DNA from: Oleispirillum sp963668495
GTDB lineage: Bacteria > Pseudomonadota > Alphaproteobacteria > Rhodospirillales > Rhodospirillaceae
Length of the DNA: 64,000 nucleotides
Direction: 5' to 3'
Assembly (NCBI GenBank): GCA_963668495.1
Contig: OY764545.1
Span: 868,001 to 932,000, forward strand
Shown: positions 37,052 through 44,488 of the stretch, in pieces
Position numbering within the stretch: the first letter of the stretch is position 1
How the letters are laid out: each line of letters begins with the position of its first letter
Program-made: the position numbers and the translations under genes
Notes under the pieces: model-generated
The model's input: the letters and a program-made list of their open reading frames with translations, nothing else
The model's database searches: none
Told to the model about the DNA's origin: nothing

Positions 37052-38101
37052 ATGCCAATACGTGAGATATTGCGTAGGGCAGTGCTTAAGGTTATGGATG
37101 TACTCGGCCTCAGGCTTTGGGCAATTCGTAACCGCCATGTGTTGGATAAATTATATTACGGTGCCTTTGCGATATTTGATCGTCAACAAAACCAAAACTC
37201 AGATCAAGTACCAATACTGAATGTTGACGATATTCCGCTCGTCAGTATGGTTTTTTTATCTTATCAGCATGATAAGTATATTGAAGCTGCGCTTGATAGT
37301 GCTTTCGCGCAAGATTACCCTAGATTGGAGATTTTGATTTCAGATGATTGTTCAACGGATACATCATTAGAAATTATCAACCGAAAGGTCAAATCATACT
37401 CTGGACCACATGACATATATATTAATATTAATGAGACCAATCGGAACTGGAGCCATCTAAACTACGCAATTCCCAAAACTCAGGGTGATATAATAGTTCT
37501 GGCTTGTTCAGACGATATTATGCGGCCTAACCGTGTGAGCCGCCTGGTCGCAGAGTTGCAAACAGCCAATGTATCTTTAGTTGGTTCAAACGCAATCGTC
37601 GTTAATCAGAAAAAAGAAGATCTTGGTTTATTTTATCCAGTTGGGAAAAAGCCGACACTAGACATAATTAATCTTGTGCAAAATTTTCATGTTTTCCCCT
37701 CTTTGGGAGCGTCAATTGCGTTCCGCCGAGATGTTTGGGACCGTTTTGGCTCACTAAAGGAAGGCCCAAGAGAAGTAGATATGATTTTGCCATTTAGGGC
37801 ATTACTGCTTAATGGTCTTGGATATGTTGCCGAACCACTATTTTTGTATACTTGGCATGACGAAAATGACAACTTTTCTTGCCATGAGCGGCTTGCCTCG
37901 ACAAAGAAAGATTTGAAGAGAATTGAGCTTCAGAAGCTTAGAAACCAGAGGTTAAACCTTATTGCAATGGAAGAAGCCCTGAGCAAGTTCACAGCTTCAG
38001 GTCAGGTTCCAGCTGTATTGCCAACGGATAGCATACAATCAATGCTCACATCGTCTCTTGAGAAAGTAGAGATGAGAATAAAAAAAATCTCTTTATCTTA
38101 G
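37052..38101 (+). CDS. GT2 family glycosyltransferase
   Basis: A 349-aa GT2 enzyme. An N-terminal region of about 60 residues precedes PLVSMVFLSYQHDKYIEAAL, ILISDDCSTDTSLEII and IVLACSDDIMRPNR (DxD-like SDD). It starts 5 nt after the DegT gene. Substrate not predictable. It converges on the second GT41-like gene with only 24 nt between stops, and the module appears as a tight plus-strand operon from 32143 to 38101. Confidence 0.85.
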   Translation: MPIREILRRAVLKVMDVLGLRLWAIRNRHVLDKLYYGAFAIFDRQQNQNSDQVPILNVDDIPLVSMVFLSYQHDKYIEAALDSAFAQDYPRLEILISDDCSTDTSLEIINRKVKSYSGPHDIYININETNRNWSHLNYAIPKTQGDIIVLACSDDIMRPNRVSRLVAELQTANVSLVGSNAIVVNQKKEDLGLFYPVGKKPTLDIINLVQNFHVFPSLGASIAFRRDVWDRFGSLKEGPREVDMILPFRALLLNGLGYVAEPLFLYTWHDENDNFSCHERLASTKKDLKRIELQKLRNQRLNLIAMEEALSKFTASGQVPAVLPTDSIQSMLTSSLEKVEMRIKKISLS

Positions 38102-38125
38102 TTATGACACGCTGCGGCCTAGATT

Positions 38126-39781
38126 TCAAGGCTCAATATCTTGCCAAATCTCATGCATGGCAGTTTCAAAGTTTTGACAAAAAAGATTAATATTATAATA
38201 CGCTGAGTTATTCTTAAGATTGTTCCTCATCTCACCACGTAGATTTTTAAGAGAGGTGGGACTGTTTGCGTATGAAACTGCCTTTGCAATATATGATGCT
38301 CTATCTTGAGTAATGAACTCATGCAAATTAGCACTAGTGTTTATTGATGTTGTTGTGCGCCCACGCCACTCATTACCGCAGATTGTTAGTACTGGTACAC
38401 CTTGCCACAGAGCGACCATTGTAGTTGATCCACCGCTAAAGGGGAATGTATCTAAGGCTAAGTCGACCTCACTATATAGTCTGCGCATTTCTTCGTAGGA
38501 AGAAAACCCCTCTAGACGTAAGCGAGCGGGTGCGATGCCCCGTCGGGCAAATTCTCGCGCAACCCATAAACGTCCCCTTGGATGCGTCATAAGAGCATTT
38601 TTTAGATACAATTGGCTAGGAGGGACGAGGCGAAGAATCTCACTCCATGTGTCTATCACATCGGAGTTAATCTTAAAGAAATCACCAAAACAGCCAAAAG
38701 TGAAAACCCCGCGTTGATCAATTGGTGGTTGGGCAGCAGGAATATCATTGGGCAGATCCCAGCCACCTGTAGCTCCACCGGTTAAGCGATAGACTCGCTC
38801 AACAAAACAGTCATCTTTTTCTTTTGGTACACTCGTCTCATCCGTGAGCACCCAGTCCATTTGAGCAATGCCCGATGTTGCGGGTAGATTATACCAATTT
38901 ACCTGAACAGGAGCTGCGCGTCGCTTGATGACCCCTAAACGATTTGTTGGTCGCAAGGGACCATTTAGTTCAAAAAGAATATCAATTCTGTCTTTTCGGA
39001 TTTTGCTTGTTAATGCGTCATCCCCAAGATTAGCGACATGGTGATATTCACACCCAGGATAAAGCTCTTGGCATACTCTTGGCGCAGAATCGTATAGTAC
39101 AGGAAATAAACATTCACGATTATGTGTTGCAAACTGAGGTTGCAATGTTTGCTGGGCAATTTGTCCAGCAAAAAAATCGCACATAAAACCAACACGAAGA
39201 GGTCTGTCTATTGTCTTGTTGTGAATCAGCCTCTTAGAAGTATAGGGGGCAGGTCTTGCTTCTTGTTGCTCAGAGAATTCGCGAATTAATCGCAATAACT
39301 CTTCAGTATTATCGTCTTGAGAAGATAATACAGAGCGGATCAATGTTGTTTGGGTAACAGGGGTTTGGAAACGTTGAAAGGCTTTAAGTGCAAGTTTGAT
39401 CGCAGCACGAGTGCAGCCTAGACGAAAGTAGTAATCAGCGACTTGATTGCTGAGATAACAAGAATATTTTGTCATACCTAACGTATTGAGAATCGATGTG
39501 ATTAACCTTCCATGAAAAAGTGTGGGAGGGCATTCAACATTTTCAGCTTCATGATGAAGAAGACGGAGAGGCCACAGTATATACTCAACGACAGACTCGA
39601 TTAGGATAGCTAGCGTAAGCAGTATCGTTGCAAGTTTTGCAGCAACTAATGAGAGGCCAAGCTTGGATAGGAGCTTTAACAAAGAGGCCACGAAAAACAT
39701 ACGTACTTTTAAAATGGCTATGGTGGAAAACTGCCATGGTGATGATGTAAGCATTCTTAAGCTTTTTCTCATTTCCATCAA
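38126..39781 (-). CDS. GT41 (OGT/SPINDLY-like) glycosyltransferase, copy 2
   Basis: A 551-aa paralogue of the gene at 34144, on the opposite strand. The N-terminus has hydrophobic helices (LATILLTLAILIESVVEYIL) and a short TPR-like part. The catalytic region shows LRVGFMCDFFAG, PVQVNWYNLPATSG, RLTGGATGGWDLP, FTFGCFGDFFKIN, VDLALDTFPFSGGSTT and ALWQGVPVLTICG. The many shared motifs with copy 1 and the absence of long TPR arrays suggest a dedicated glycan- or protein-glycosylation pair. It ends module 2, next to remnant R2. Confidence 0.82.
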   Translation of the reverse strand: MMEMRKSLRMLTSSPWQFSTIAILKVRMFFVASLLKLLSKLGLSLVAAKLATILLTLAILIESVVEYILWPLRLLHHEAENVECPPTLFHGRLITSILNTLGMTKYSCYLSNQVADYYFRLGCTRAAIKLALKAFQRFQTPVTQTTLIRSVLSSQDDNTEELLRLIREFSEQQEARPAPYTSKRLIHNKTIDRPLRVGFMCDFFAGQIAQQTLQPQFATHNRECLFPVLYDSAPRVCQELYPGCEYHHVANLGDDALTSKIRKDRIDILFELNGPLRPTNRLGVIKRRAAPVQVNWYNLPATSGIAQMDWVLTDETSVPKEKDDCFVERVYRLTGGATGGWDLPNDIPAAQPPIDQRGVFTFGCFGDFFKINSDVIDTWSEILRLVPPSQLYLKNALMTHPRGRLWVAREFARRGIAPARLRLEGFSSYEEMRRLYSEVDLALDTFPFSGGSTTMVALWQGVPVLTICGNEWRGRTTTSINTSANLHEFITQDRASYIAKAVSYANSPTSLKNLRGEMRNNLKNNSAYYNINLFCQNFETAMHEIWQDIEP

Positions 39782-39800
39782 AATTAGCGCCTTTAAACTG

Positions 39801-40065
39801 TAATGCCCCTATTTATAAGGGTAAGGGGCCCTGAAAGTAGAACGGCTATATGTCCATGGGCGTGCCCATGGCTAATTTTTGTTTTAGTGTGATGCCGCCA
39901 AGCGCCATATTGGGACGCTCATTCTTGTAAGTCCACATCCATTCGGTCGTAGCATATTGCGCATCTTCAATGGTTCCAGAAACATACTGGCTCAGCCAGT
40001 TATAGCGAACCGTGCGATTAACGCGTTCCGCATAAACAATCTGCCGGGGTTTTCCCGGTTTGACC
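39801..40065 (-). mobile_element. IS3-family (IS150-like) transposase C-terminal remnant R2
   Basis: Minus-strand, near-identical inverted copy of R1 (29848-30147). It shares the stretch from GTTTATGCGGAACGCG through the transposase end to the terminal CTACTTTCAGGGGCCCC-type sequence and the short flank up to GTAATGCCCC. The outer part beyond 40065 differs. Only the last about 75 codons of the transposase are present, so it is inactive. Confidence 0.8.
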
Positions 40066-40216
40066 TGCCGCCCTAGCGTCCCTCATTCATAACAAGAGCC
40101 TGCAGGGTCGTTGATGGTAATTGGATTGATGGTTTTGAACAAGCGCGGCGGGCACTTAGCCTTCACATTGCTCAAGTGTTCGTCGTGCTTCTATAGGCAT
40201 TTTGTTTTCCAGTGAT
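40066..40216 (-). pseudogene. Gene 3' fragment related to 30177-30262, plus unassigned bases
   Basis: The minus strand from about 40150 to 40064 translates to KAKCPPRLFKTINPITINDP followed by AGSCYE and a stop, similar to the piece at 30177-30262. The rest of the 150 bp up to the IS end at 40217 shows nothing I can assign. Confidence 0.35.
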
Positions 40217-41181
40217 TGACGTGCTCCTCTAATTGTTCACATGGCTAGGTTAGTGATGTTCCCAGTCTGGTCCATGTTTGACCGAGCTGCATATTCCCTC
40301 GGTGTCAGTCCACCAAGACTGGAATGAGGGCGTTGTGTAGTCACTGCACTATGCTGCAACCAAGCGGCAGGCATGTTGCAGGGTATCAAGTAGGTGATTA
40401 TTCAGGCACTCATCCCGTAGCCGTCCGTTAAAACCTTCCACAAACGTACTGCATAGACTTGCCCGTCGCACAAGCTGTTAGAAACAAAATCCAGTGACTA
40501 TCTCTGATATGGACCTAGTGGGATAGCCATGGGCGCGCGCGTTCCAACAGTAAGCTTGCGTCCGCCACGTTTGCGCACGGTCAGCCCTTCCTCTTTATAC
40601 AGGCGGTAAAGCTTTTTCTTGTTCATGTGGATGCCTTCGCGTTGCAGCATCACATGCAGTCGACGATAGCCAAACCGCCGGCGTTCGACGCGAGAACTCG
40701 CAACCAATCAAGAAGTGGTTGGTCTGCCAGACGCCGACTGACATAACGAAATCCGCGCGTTGCCAAGCCAACTAAGGCGCAGGCTTGCCGTTGCGAATAT
40801 CCTTTGTCCTGAATTGCCCAGCTTGCGGCTTTGCGCCGCGCACCGGGCGTCAGAAGTTTTTTGTCAGCATTTCCTTGAGCGACGAAACGTCTAGCATACT
40901 CTCTGCTAAAAGCTTTTTGAGCTTGGCGTTCTCGGCTTCCAGTTCTCGCAGCCGTTTGGCTTCGGAAACCTCCATGCCGCCATATTTAGAACGCCACTTG
41001 TAGAATGTTGCATCGCTGATCCCGTGCTTTCGACACAGATCAACAGCCTTCATGCCCGCCTGATGCTCTTTCAAAATTCCAATGATTTGCTCTTCGCTAA
41101 AGCGTCCACGCTTCATAGTCCGTCTCCTGTTTAACGGAACAGACTAACCTAAAATCGAGAACATTTAATGGGAGCACGTCA
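40217..41181 (-). mobile_element. Degenerate IS3-family (IS407-like) element with both ends
   Basis: Bounded by 11-bp terminal inverted repeats TGACGTGCTCC (40217-40227) and GGAGCACGTCA (41171-41181). On the minus strand orfA is intact, and the start of orfB (YRRLHVMLQREGIHMNKKKL, at about 40700-40530) follows. The middle of orfB is missing, with a junction near 40470-40500, and the 3' end (40217-40470) is a decayed relative of 29472-29805. At 965 bp it is shorter than a full IS407-type element (about 1.2 kb), so it is an internally deleted copy. Confidence 0.85.
40850..41116 (-). CDS. IS3-family OrfA (HTH transposase subunit)
   Basis: An 88-aa OrfA beginning MKRGRFSEEQIIGILKEHQ, with a helix-turn-helix around AVDLCRKHGISDATFYKW and a leucine-rich LRELEAENAKLKKLL helix. 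It is the DNA-binding part of an IS407-type transposase. Its partner OrfB is broken, so it cannot transpose by itself; it might inhibit related elements by occupying their ends. Confidence 0.85.
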   Translation of the reverse strand: MKRGRFSEEQIIGILKEHQAGMKAVDLCRKHGISDATFYKWRSKYGGMEVSEAKRLRELEAENAKLKKLLAESMLDVSSLKEMLTKNF

Positions 41182-41201
41182 CGAGACATCATTGAGGCGT
41201 C

Positions 41202-41265
41202 CATACCGCCATATTTTGCCCGCTACTTACAAAATGTGGCAGAACTTAGACCATGCCGCTGCTAT
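41202..41265 (-). mobile_element. Short second orfA fragment beside the IS407-like element
   Basis: ACCGCCATATTTTGCCCGCTACTT-type sequence at about 41206-41229 resembles part of orfA at 40975-41010, where the same bases code for KWRSKYGG. About 60 bp of an older IS3-family orfA thus lie just outside the terminal repeat. Identity is partial. Confidence 0.4.
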
Positions 41266-41284
41266 TCACTTCTTTCCTTAGAGA

Positions 41285-42223
41285 TTAGGGTCTTTTAATA
41301 AAGGAGAAATCGTACCCGTGTTTTTGATATGCAGCCTTTAAATCTGCGGCAATAAAAAAGTAGTAAAATACTTCTTGTTGCCATGGTAGCCAAGATTCAT
41401 ACTGCTGTTGTGGCGTTATCTTTTTGCCACTTTTGTGCCTGTTAAGCTGCCCCAACTTATATACCTCATCAAGATACTCGGATGAAGGCTCGATCCGTCC
41501 AGCAGACAACTCCTGTAAAATTTTAGCAAAGTATTCGCGCTCGGTCGTTATACGTTCCATCACTATGGTTGGCGCATCAGGAGCTATTCTACAATCCCGT
41601 CCTAAAAAGAGCAGGTGATTTGCTGCATAGCAGAAAGATCTTACATCATAGTCACATAGATTGATTTGATAACGATCTGCTAGGTCAATAAAAAAAGGTA
41701 AGTGGTCTTCCATTCCATGAGTCGCATCAAGATGCACATAAACATCCCAACTTAGCATATTCTTTACTTGACCAAATCCTGACTCCACCACAGACACTGG
41801 ATGTCGAATTTGATTCATCAAAACATGCGGACGTGGTGTTGGAAACTCTTGCTTCAACCTTGGAAGATCGCGAATGCGTAAGGAATGAACATTACCATAA
41901 ATGCTTCGTTTCCTTTCAACATCGTAAGCTGCAACCTCGTCGAACAAGGCATCTATGGAGCGACTCCCGCGAGATAAACGGGCGTTATGCCGCTTTATCA
42001 TTGTCTCTTTAAATTCTACTTCCGTCTCTCGCAGACTGTTGCTGTTTGCAGGAATATTCATCGCACTATGACAGCATAGAATATGCGGATGCTTGCTAAG
42101 GGCCACTGCTGTCCAGTTTGAAGCACTCCACCCATGACAGGTGACGATAAAGTAGGCCTTATCGGCCTGACTTATGATTGGTGGAAATTTAGATGACGGT
42201 GTTTTCTTTTTAAGGAACATCAC
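41285..42223 (-). CDS. Sulfotransferase-like protein, copy 2
   Basis: A 312-aa paralogue of the gene at 32143. The N-terminal VTCHGWSASNWTAVALSKHP corresponds to VTSHGWSASHWLAISLDTHP, MNQIRHPVSVVESGFGQV to MNLIRHPVSLVNSGFGQL, and both end near a KHGYDFSFI/RYGYDFSFI tail. The strong similarity across a module boundary suggests an ancestral duplication or parallel acquisition. Sulfate transfer is predicted from P-loop-like and Arg/Ser motifs; it is not proven. It lies 15 nt after the next methyltransferase gene on the same strand. Confidence 0.6.
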   Translation of the reverse strand: MMFLKKKTPSSKFPPIISQADKAYFIVTCHGWSASNWTAVALSKHPHILCCHSAMNIPANSNSLRETEVEFKETMIKRHNARLSRGSRSIDALFDEVAAYDVERKRSIYGNVHSLRIRDLPRLKQEFPTPRPHVLMNQIRHPVSVVESGFGQVKNMLSWDVYVHLDATHGMEDHLPFFIDLADRYQINLCDYDVRSFCYAANHLLFLGRDCRIAPDAPTIVMERITTEREYFAKILQELSAGRIEPSSEYLDEVYKLGQLNRHKSGKKITPQQQYESWLPWQQEVFYYFFIAADLKAAYQKHGYDFSFIKRP

Positions 42224-42237
42224 ATCTCACCTAATAT

Positions 42238-43326
42238 TTATGCTGAAAGCCGTACAAACATGGCTTTACCACAAACAAAGTTTTTCGATATATGATCAGA
42301 ATTTGCTTTTATGAATTCATCCGCTGCTCGTTGTGGTCCATCGCCATGCTCCCACTCATAATCGTCAAACACAATCCAACCGCCTGGCTTAACATACCCG
42401 CACCATGTGTCACGGTCAGTAGTCACAAAATCATAATCATGGTTTCCGTCGATGTGAATTAGAGAGATTTCGCCAGTATACTTAGTAGAACCATAACCAT
42501 CATTTGAAATGATATTCCCACCATCATAGCGTTTTACAGCGTTTTTAGAAGGCGCACGTAAGTAATTAACCCGGTTAGGGCCAAAAACGGACAAAGCGAC
42601 TTTAAAACCTTCATGGATCATATCCCAGTTTTGTAGCCCTGTATCACGTTGCACTAGTTCAGGCGAACTTTTCTGGATGGAATTACCAGCAAACCAGGGG
42701 TCAACGGCTAGCACGTTGCCAATGTTGTATCGTCCCGCAGCCCAAGTAAGCAAGAAGCTTGATCGTCCCCAGAAAGCACCAATTTCAACGATGTCACCAG
42801 CAGGCATATCGCAGAAGAGCGCGAGCATTGCTGCAAGCTTCTCATCTGATGATTGCCCAACGATTGTATTGCAATACATGAGCAATGAAGAAATTTCGTA
42901 TTTATTTGGGAGATTTCTTGTTTCTTTGCTTGCAATTTCGCCGACCAAAGCCTCAATGAAAGCGGCTCTTTCCAACAGTGTTTTCATACGTTCTGCATCA
43001 ATTTCTGCCGGAGCTTTGTTGAGCAGCTTTATTTCTAGATTCTCGTTTGGAATAAGATTTGATAGTGCCTCATGGATGATAGAGTGTGGGCAATACACAG
43101 AAGTAATCTTATGTGTTTTAATAGCCTCTTTCAGGGCTACCACAAAACCTGCATCATGTACTGAAGGCAAATATACCCATTCCGCATACCGAGAAGCAGC
43201 CGAATCATCAACAATTGATGAAGCGCCAATGGTTACTTCGCCTCGGCTAGCAGCGTCCTGCCGATAGCGCTCACCTTCTGTGGTTCCGCCAGGCAGCACT
43301 AGTGTTTTATTTACTAATATGGTCAT
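42238..43326 (-). CDS. Methyltransferase (Methyltransf_24 type) with an N-terminal nucleotide-binding-like domain
   Basis: A 362-aa protein. The C-terminal part is a SAM methyltransferase with GDIVEIGAFWGRSSFLLTWA, LAVDPWF, LIHIDGNHDYDFVTTDRDTW and GGWIVFDDYEWEHGDGPQRA. The N-terminal about 100 residues, from TILVNKTLVLPGGTTEGERY to VYCPHSIIHEALSNLIP, resemble the pre-ATP-grasp Rossmann-like domain of carboxylate-amine ligases but are not followed by an ATP-grasp fold. ATG 43326 follows GGGGA by 3 nt. Substrate unknown, probably a sugar. Confidence 0.68.
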   Translation of the reverse strand: MTILVNKTLVLPGGTTEGERYRQDAASRGEVTIGASSIVDDSAASRYAEWVYLPSVHDAGFVVALKEAIKTHKITSVYCPHSIIHEALSNLIPNENLEIKLLNKAPAEIDAERMKTLLERAAFIEALVGEIASKETRNLPNKYEISSLLMYCNTIVGQSSDEKLAAMLALFCDMPAGDIVEIGAFWGRSSFLLTWAAGRYNIGNVLAVDPWFAGNSIQKSSPELVQRDTGLQNWDMIHEGFKVALSVFGPNRVNYLRAPSKNAVKRYDGGNIISNDGYGSTKYTGEISLIHIDGNHDYDFVTTDRDTWCGYVKPGGWIVFDDYEWEHGDGPQRAADEFIKANSDHISKNFVCGKAMFVRLSA

Positions 43327-43429
43327 TTTCCCCTGCTCAACTAATAAATCGAAGTCCAACCCAAGGATGAACTAAAAGAGATGTTTTCTTCGGTATTGAA
43401 TGGCTACACTGAAACTAATCTTGAACTTA

Positions 43430-44305
43430 TCAAACACTCCTTGCGCTCACCAGTCCGCGAAGGTATGTGCCATAAGTTGTTTTTGCGTATTGCTTAGCAA
43501 GATCATCAAGCTTTTCCAAACTAATGTATCCCATGTTAAAAGCGATTTCTTCTAAACACCCGATAGCCATACCTTGCCGTTCCTCAATGGTATGCACATA
43601 TTCACTGGCGCGTAAAAGATCCTCGTGTGTTCCTGTATCAAACCAAGAGAAGCCACGCCCAAGTAGTGATACATTCAGCTTTTGTTCATTCATATAGTGA
43701 ATATTGATGTCTGTGATTTCTAATTCGCCCCGGGCTGAAGGTCTCAGGCTTTTTGCAATATCAATAACATTATTGTCATAGAAGTATAAACCAGTTACAG
43801 CCCAGTTGGACTCAGGCTTCTCTGGCTTCTCAATGAGTCGAATTGCACGTTTGCGGTCATCTAAAGTCGCAACCCCATATGCACTTGGGTTTTTTACTTT
43901 ATATGCAAAAACTCGCGCGCCATCGGTCAAGGCCGCTGCCTCTTGAAGTAATGGCGTAAACCCTTGTCCAAAGAATATGTTATCCCCAAGTGCCAATGAA
44001 CACGAAGAATTTCCTATGAATTCTTCGCCAATTGTAAATGCTTGTGCTAAACCTTTAGGCTCTTCTTGAACAGCATAACTAATAGAAATCCCCCAAGAGG
44101 AACCGTCACCCAATGCCGCCTGAAAAAGCACCTGATCCTTTGGCGTTGTAATAATCAGGATGTCACGAATTCCCGCTAGCATTAATGTTGAAATGGGATA
44201 ATAAATCAGCGGTTTATTATAGATTGGCAATAGCTGCTTACTTATACCTTTTGTAAGCGGATAAAGGCGCGTTCCCGATCCTCCTGCCAAGACAATTCCC
44301 TTCAT
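43430..44305 (-). CDS. rfbA: Glucose-1-phosphate thymidylyltransferase
   Basis: Makes dTDP-glucose from glucose 1-phosphate and dTTP, the first step to dTDP-6-deoxysugars. 291 aa, the usual RmlA size. The nucleotidyl-transfer loop GIVLAGGSGTRLYPLTKGISK is at the N-terminus, followed by KQLLPIYNKPLIYYP and the metal-binding LGDNIFFGQGF. A run of nine G immediately precedes the start (6-nt spacing) and seems to form its ribosome-binding site. It is downstream of rfbB on the same strand. Confidence 0.96.
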   Translation of the reverse strand: MKGIVLAGGSGTRLYPLTKGISKQLLPIYNKPLIYYPISTLMLAGIRDILIITTPKDQVLFQAALGDGSSWGISISYAVQEEPKGLAQAFTIGEEFIGNSSCSLALGDNIFFGQGFTPLLQEAAALTDGARVFAYKVKNPSAYGVATLDDRKRAIRLIEKPEKPESNWAVTGLYFYDNNVIDIAKSLRPSARGELEITDINIHYMNEQKLNVSLLGRGFSWFDTGTHEDLLRASEYVHTIEERQGMAIGCLEEIAFNMGYISLEKLDDLAKQYAKTTYGTYLRGLVSARSV

Positions 44306-44311
44306 GGGTCT

Positions 44312-44320
44312 CCCCCCCCC
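44312..44320 (-). promoter_or_regulatory. G9 homopolymer in the rfbA ribosome-binding region
   Basis: Minus strand shows nine consecutive G, then AGACCC and the rfbA ATG (44305-44303). The tract takes the place of the Shine-Dalgarno sequence. Homopolymeric G tracts gain or lose bases by slippage during replication, which here would alter the spacing and strength of translation initiation. Confidence 0.5.
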
Positions 44321-44342
44321 TATTTATTCCTATACCAACTCC

Positions 44343-44488
44343 AGAACTGACTAATTCTATTGAGGTTTTATGCCCAAGTGTTCTCCACCATAGACATCTT
44401 TACGTAACGGTCCCCAGAACCGACTAATTCTATTAAGGTTTTATGCCCAATCGTTCACCACCATAGACATCTTTACGTAACGGTCCCC
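44343..44488 (-). repeat. 73-bp tandem duplication of the rfbB 3' end
   Basis: Two adjacent 73-bp units (44343-44415 and 44416-44488) differ at only a few positions. Unit 2 encodes the last residues of RfbB, ending ERLGIKP with a TAA stop (44435-44433). Unit 1, beyond that stop, encodes EHLGIKPQ with a TAG stop at the matching place. It looks like a recombination or slippage scar at the end of rfbB. Confidence 0.8.

Noticed and set aside
29472..41181. CRISPR-like arrays among the repeats
   Set aside because: The repeats are IS ends and transposase fragments, few in number and unevenly spaced; no regular repeat-spacer structure or cas genes exist in the window.
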